Source: Dehalococcoidia bacterium
GTDB lineage: Bacteria; Chloroflexota; Dehalococcoidia; Tepidiformales; Tepidiformaceae
NCBI GenBank assembly: GCA_020432045.1
Contig: JAGQHB010000043.1
Span: 39,614 to 103,613, forward strand
Direction: 5' to 3'
Length of the DNA: 64,000 nucleotides
Part shown: positions 60,535-64,000 of the stretch, piece by piece
Position numbering within the stretch: position 1 is the stretch's first letter
Layout of the letters: the number at the start of each line of letters is the position of its first letter
The notes under the pieces: model-generated
Told to the model about the DNA's origin: nothing
The model's input: the letters and a program-made list of their open reading frames with translations, nothing else
Database searches by the model: none
Translations under genes and position numbers: made by a program

Positions 60535-61836
60535 ATGGCGCGACGACGTTACCTGCCGCTACGGGGCATCCGAGTGCTCTCGTTCGAGGTGGCGTTCTCG
60601 CTGCCCGCGGGTACCAGGACGCTCGCCGAACTGGGAGCAGAGGTGGTGCGCGTAGCCGGGCCCGCGCGAGGCGGCGGCCCATACATCGGCGTGATCGATG
60701 GTGTGTACCTTTCGAAGGAGTGCATCGGCATCAACCTGAAGCACAAAGACGGCATCGCGGTGGCCAGGGCGTTAGTGGCCGAAGCGGACGTGGTCTGCAT
60801 GAACTTCACGCCGAGGGCAATGGCCGGGCTGGGCCTGACGCCCCCGGACCTGATGGCGATCAAGCCGGATTTGGTTGTGCTCCAACTTTCCGGCTACGGG
60901 ACACCGGGCCCGTGGTCCGAGTACCCCGCGTTCGGCCCGAGTACGGAGGCAGCGGGCGGATTGAACGCCGCTATGGGTAACGAGAGCGACGAACCGGTAC
61001 GAATCGGAAGCGGCGTCTTTTCGGACCAGCTGGCGGGCCGCTTTGCCGCGCTGGCGGTGGTCGCCGCGCTCGAGCGGCGGCGAGCGTCGGGTGAAGGGTC
61101 TGTGGTTGACCTCTCGATGACGGAAGCGATCAGTACACTGCTGGGGGGCCAGGTAGTGCGGGCAGCTATGGAAGGCAGGCTGCCACCGCGCCCGGGCGAC
61201 CGCGACGAAACGTATGCACCCCAGGGCGTGTATCCGTGTGCCGGTATCGACGAATGGGTCGCGATCACCGTGAAGACCGACGCTGTCTGGGCGATATTTG
61301 TACAAGCGACGGGGATCGAGCTTCTTACGGCTGACAGGTTCGCAACCAGTGCTGGACGACAGGGTTGCCACGATGAGATTGACGCAATCATCCGAGGCTG
61401 GACCGCAGTACGGGATAAGAACGACGTGGCCCGGATCCTGCAAGAGGCAGGGGTAGCCGCCGGGCCAGTGCGCAAGGAAGGCGACGCGTTCTTCGACGAT
61501 CATCTCCGAAAGAACGAGGCCTTCCAGGAGATCCCCCATGAGCAGCGGGTAGCCGGCTACGGGGCACATGAGTACCTGCGCCTGCCGTGGACCATTGAGG
61601 GCCGCCCAAGGGCTTTACTGAGCGACTACCGCTGGACTGGCGCGGACAACGCACGCGTGTTGAAGCGCTGGCTCAAGATCCCGGCAAGCAAGGTGCGAAA
61701 ACTCGAAAAGGACGGTGCTCTCTTGCACGAGGCAGTGCGGCCACTCGACGGCCGGGCGCCGGTGCCGGGCATCCCGGTCGACCAGGATTTTGCGCTCCGG
61801 TTGGGCCTGCCACTGAACCGGGAAGCGACGGGATGA
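60535..61836 (+). CDS. CaiB/BaiF family CoA-transferase 4
   Basis: The 433-aa protein (LRGIRVLSFEVAFSLPAGTRTLAELGAEVVRV) keeps the catalytic Asp in GVFSDQLAGRFAALAVVAAL. ATG 60535 was chosen over 60499 because the extra 12 residues look non-coding; no clear ribosome binding site is present. It overlaps CoA-transferase 5 by four bases and probably forms a complex with it. Confidence 0.9.
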   Translation: MARRRYLPLRGIRVLSFEVAFSLPAGTRTLAELGAEVVRVAGPARGGGPYIGVIDGVYLSKECIGINLKHKDGIAVARALVAEADVVCMNFTPRAMAGLGLTPPDLMAIKPDLVVLQLSGYGTPGPWSEYPAFGPSTEAAGGLNAAMGNESDEPVRIGSGVFSDQLAGRFAALAVVAALERRRASGEGSVVDLSMTEAISTLLGGQVVRAAMEGRLPPRPGDRDETYAPQGVYPCAGIDEWVAITVKTDAVWAIFVQATGIELLTADRFATSAGRQGCHDEIDAIIRGWTAVRDKNDVARILQEAGVAAGPVRKEGDAFFDDHLRKNEAFQEIPHEQRVAGYGAHEYLRLPWTIEGRPRALLSDYRWTGADNARVLKRWLKIPASKVRKLEKDGALLHEAVRPLDGRAPVPGIPVDQDFALRLGLPLNREATG

Positions 61837-63005
61837 CCGCGATGGCGGAGGGCATCCGCATAGTGGAGATTGCGGGTGGGCCGGCCGCCGCATTTGCCGG
61901 GATGTTGCTGGCGGCACTCGGGGCCGACGTGGTGCGCGTCGAAAACCCCTCCGGTGAATCGTTCCAGGACCGCGAGACTGCACCGGTAGACCATTCGATG
62001 GCTGCGTTCCTGGCTCGCCGAAAGCGGCGGGCAGCGTTCGACATTGAGACGAGGGCCGGACTACGGGCACTGAAGGTGCTCGTGGCGGGGGCCGACGGGG
62101 TTGTGGAGGACCTCGGTGCGGCACGGGCGGCGGAGCTGAAATTGAGTGCCCGGCAACTACGGCGGAGCCATGGCGACCTGATCGTCGCGAGTGTTTCGCC
62201 GTTTGGGAGCACGGGACCACGGGCCAGTTGGGACGCGTCGGAACTTGTCATCCAGTCGATGGGCGGGATCGTGCACTCAACCGGATTCGAAGGAGAGCCG
62301 GGACTGCGCGTAGCGGGACTCCCCGCGCATTTTGTCGCAGGTTTGCACGCGGCCACGGCCGTGCTGACGGGCATCTTCGGAGTACGACTCGGGATGGAAT
62401 CGGGAGCGCACATCGAGATCTCGATGGAAGAGACGTGGATGCATCACTGGGTCCGCCATATCCAGGAGTGGGGGCACGCCGGATTCGGAATGCAACGGGA
62501 GGAGCGCGGGACGGGACGGCAGGGTTTTCCTCACACGGTTATGGCGTCCGACGACTGGCTGTACGTGCTGGCACTCAACGCGGCGTGGGAGCCGTTCGCC
62601 ATGTTCATGGGCCTTGAGGACTACGCCGGCCGCAACTGGAACGCGGCAAAGACACAGATCGAAGGATGGGACGAGATTGAGCCTGTGTACCGGGCGTCAA
62701 TCGCGAGCAAGGGCCGCTACGAATGGTTTGCCGGCGCCGCACAGCAGGGGTACACCTTCGCACCGATTCACACCGTGGATCAGCTAGCCGGTACTCCGCA
62801 GTACCTTGCTCGCCACGCGTTCGAGCCCCTGGAGACACCGGCCGGCACCGTGCCGGCACCTGACCTTCCGTTCCGGCTGGAAGGGGTTGCTCGCCGTCCC
62901 AACAGGGCCGCCGCAGCCGGAGAACACACGCGAGATGTCCTGACAGAATTGGGCGTTGACGCCCGCTCTATCGAAACGCTGCTGGGGACGCCCCAAGATT
63001 CGTAG
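61833..63005 (+). CDS. CaiB/BaiF family CoA-transferase-like subunit 5, catalytic Asp replaced by His
   Basis: The 390-aa protein has the family N-terminus (IRIVEIAGGPAAAFAGMLLAALGADVVRVE). At the position of the catalytic aspartate it reads LPAHFVAGLHAAT where CoA-transferase 1 reads CAADFQGGLHGAI, so Asp is His (codon CAT). Alone it should not form the acyl-aspartyl anhydride. Translational coupling to CoA-transferase 4 suggests a structural or substrate-binding subunit. Confidence 0.88.
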   Translation: MTAMAEGIRIVEIAGGPAAAFAGMLLAALGADVVRVENPSGESFQDRETAPVDHSMAAFLARRKRRAAFDIETRAGLRALKVLVAGADGVVEDLGAARAAELKLSARQLRRSHGDLIVASVSPFGSTGPRASWDASELVIQSMGGIVHSTGFEGEPGLRVAGLPAHFVAGLHAATAVLTGIFGVRLGMESGAHIEISMEETWMHHWVRHIQEWGHAGFGMQREERGTGRQGFPHTVMASDDWLYVLALNAAWEPFAMFMGLEDYAGRNWNAAKTQIEGWDEIEPVYRASIASKGRYEWFAGAAQQGYTFAPIHTVDQLAGTPQYLARHAFEPLETPAGTVPAPDLPFRLEGVARRPNRAAAAGEHTRDVLTELGVDARSIETLLGTPQDS

Positions 63006-63022
63006 ACACGGCGACGCGCTGG

Positions 63023-63028
63023 TAGGAT
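63023..63028 (+). promoter_or_regulatory. Extended -10 (TG-G-TAGGAT) of the enoyl-CoA hydratase gene
   Basis: TGGTAGGAT predicts transcription from about 63035, giving an 18-base leader that contains GGAGG (63040-63044) before ATG 63053. Confidence 0.5.
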
Positions 63029-63052
63029 CCGTCGCATCTGGAGGAACTGACG

Positions 63053-63862
63053 ATGGCAACGATGATCGAAACCGGCACCGAGGAGCTGCTCGCGGAGCGC
63101 GACGGCAACGTACTAACGCTGAGCCTGAACCGGCCGGAGCGGCTGAACGCGATCAGCGGGCCGATGCTGCGAAACCTTTCAAGACTATTGGTCGACGCCA
63201 ATCGCGACCCCGAGGTCCGCGTCGTCATCCTGACGGGGAAGGGACGGGGCTTCTGTTCGGGCCTGGACCTGGTGGATAGCGGGCCGGGTGCACGCCAATC
63301 GGCGGAGAAGCCCGTCCAACAGCTGTTCGACCTGCATGATTCGGCACCGACGGTGCTCTGGAACATGGACAAGCCCGTAATCTGCGCGCTGAACGGCGCC
63401 GCTGCCGGTTACGGGATGGACCTGGCGCTGCTGTGCGACATGCGTATCGCGGGCGAAAACGCGAAGATGGCCGCGGTTACCGCGCGGCGCAACCTGCTCC
63501 CTGAGAGCGGCGGCACGTGGCTTCTGCCGCGGCTGGTCGGATGGGCCAAGGCCTCGGAAATGTTCTTCCGCGGCCAGACACTGAACGCGGAGCAGTGCAA
63601 GGAAGCCGGCCTCGTCAACGAAGTGGTGCCGAACGAGGCGCTCATGGATGTGGCCATGGAATGGGCGCAGGAGATCGCGCTGAATGCGCCGATGGCAGTG
63701 CAGGCGACAAAGCGGATGATGCGCATAGGACTGAACGAGACGTACGAGACGACCGTCGACCACCTGATGGTGCACCTGCGGACGCTGTTCGCGATGGACG
63801 ATTTCAAGGAGGGCGTGAGTGCGTTCCTTGAGCGGCGGACTCCGGAATTCACCGGGCGCTAG
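63053..63862 (+). CDS. Enoyl-CoA hydratase/isomerase (crotonase) family protein
   Basis: The 269-aa protein has crotonase oxyanion segments (GRGFCSGLDL and NGAAAGYGMDLALLCDMRIA). The usual glutamate of the PEI-type motif is replaced (AVTARRN), while a Glu sits in LLPESGGTWLLPRLVG and another in KASEMFFRG. This pattern is common in a subfamily of uncertain substrate. A GGAGG lies nine bases before the ATG. It is the last gene before the tRNA. Confidence 0.93.
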   Translation: MATMIETGTEELLAERDGNVLTLSLNRPERLNAISGPMLRNLSRLLVDANRDPEVRVVILTGKGRGFCSGLDLVDSGPGARQSAEKPVQQLFDLHDSAPTVLWNMDKPVICALNGAAAGYGMDLALLCDMRIAGENAKMAAVTARRNLLPESGGTWLLPRLVGWAKASEMFFRGQTLNAEQCKEAGLVNEVVPNEALMDVAMEWAQEIALNAPMAVQATKRMMRIGLNETYETTVDHLMVHLRTLFAMDDFKEGVSAFLERRTPEFTGR

Positions 63863-63898
63863 GAACTGAGCCGACAGGGCCTGTTGAAGCGATTCTGG

Positions 63899-63904
63899 TA
63901 CGAT
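63899..63904 (+). promoter_or_regulatory. Extended -10 (TG-G-TACGAT) of the tRNA-Gly gene
   Basis: TGGTACGAT lies 20 bases before the mature tRNA 5' end; the predicted start is about 63911. No -35 with normal spacing is clear. Confidence 0.5.
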
Positions 63905-63924
63905 CCGGGCGTTCGTGGCGACGC

Positions 63925-64000
63925 GCGCGGGCGTAGCTCAATGGTAGAGCGCCTGCCTTCCAAGCAGGATACGCGGGTTCGATTCCCGCCGCCCGCTCCA
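63925..64000 (+). tRNA. tRNA-Gly (anticodon TCC)
   Basis: The 76-base cloverleaf has acceptor GCGGGCG/CGCCCGC, D arm GCTCAATGGTAGAGC, anticodon stem CCTGC/GCAGG with loop CTTCCAA (TCC), T arm GCGGGTTCGATTCCCGC and an encoded CCA end at the last base of the window. Confidence 0.97.

Noticed and set aside
1..64000. CRISPR arrays, insertion sequences, integrases, rRNA genes
   Set aside because: Looked for; no repeat-spacer pattern, transposase or integrase motif, or rRNA sequence was seen.

Overview
The window is 64 kb of GC-rich bacterial DNA, densely packed on both strands. Most genes overlap their neighbours by 1-4 bases (ATGA, GTGA, TGATG). The organism is most likely a member of Chloroflexota (Dehalococcoidia/Tepidiformales or SAR202-like relatives). 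This is inferred from gene content: a twin-arginine NosZ, a NirK fused to a second cupredoxin, several class III CoA-transferases, Baeyer-Villiger and flavin monooxygenases, a PAC2 protein and Actinobacteria-like conserved hypotheticals. No 16S rRNA gene is present to settle it.

The left end (1-6.7 kb) has a partial winged-helix/NTPase regulator, an OsmC protein, a flavin monooxygenase fused to a SnoaL-like domain, a PAC2 protein and an esterase. The core (6.7-27.7 kb) is an anaerobic nitrogen-oxide respiration island. On the minus strand it holds a molybdenum operon: a MobB-FmdE fusion, a Tat-exported type II DMSO-reductase-family catalytic subunit, an unnamed 90-aa protein, an FeS subunit, a TorD chaperone, a haem-binding gamma subunit and a polytopic membrane protein. 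Next comes a nos operon (cupredoxin, nosZ, nosL, nosD with an N-terminal membrane domain, nosF, nosY). A CRP/FNR-family regulator is divergent from it. Then follow a DUF59 protein, a haem-copper-oxidase-like membrane protein, DUF2249, a universal stress protein and nirK. No recognisable NO reductase is present. A perfect CRP-type palindrome lies between the nos operon and the regulator gene, and close matches lie upstream of the molybdenum operon and between DUF2249 and the stress-protein gene. I read this as one regulon.

The middle (28-43.8 kb) has an MFS exporter, a pbpC/alpha-2-macroglobulin pair lacking the thioester, and several small hypotheticals. It also has a decayed stretch (40.5-43.8 kb) with an alpha/beta-hydrolase gene broken into two oppositely oriented pieces and an aldo/keto reductase whose front half is replaced by a membrane segment. 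The right part (44-63.9 kb) is catabolic: a ThDP lyase/decarboxylase, a BVMO-esterase pair, five CaiB/BaiF CoA-transferases and an enoyl-CoA hydratase. GpsA, a beta-CASP nuclease-like protein, a methyltransferase and an aldonolactone-oxidase-like flavoenzyme are interspersed. One CoA-transferase has His where the catalytic Asp should be.

A 2.5-kb segment (52.3-54.8 kb) is flanked by two copies of the promoter/start region of one CoA-transferase. It carries two exported proteins and a LuxR-type regulator whose reading frame depends on an 11-base C tract. The window ends exactly at the CCA end of a tRNA-Gly(TCC). Several genes appear to start leaderless, with an extended -10 hexamer 12 bases before the ATG.
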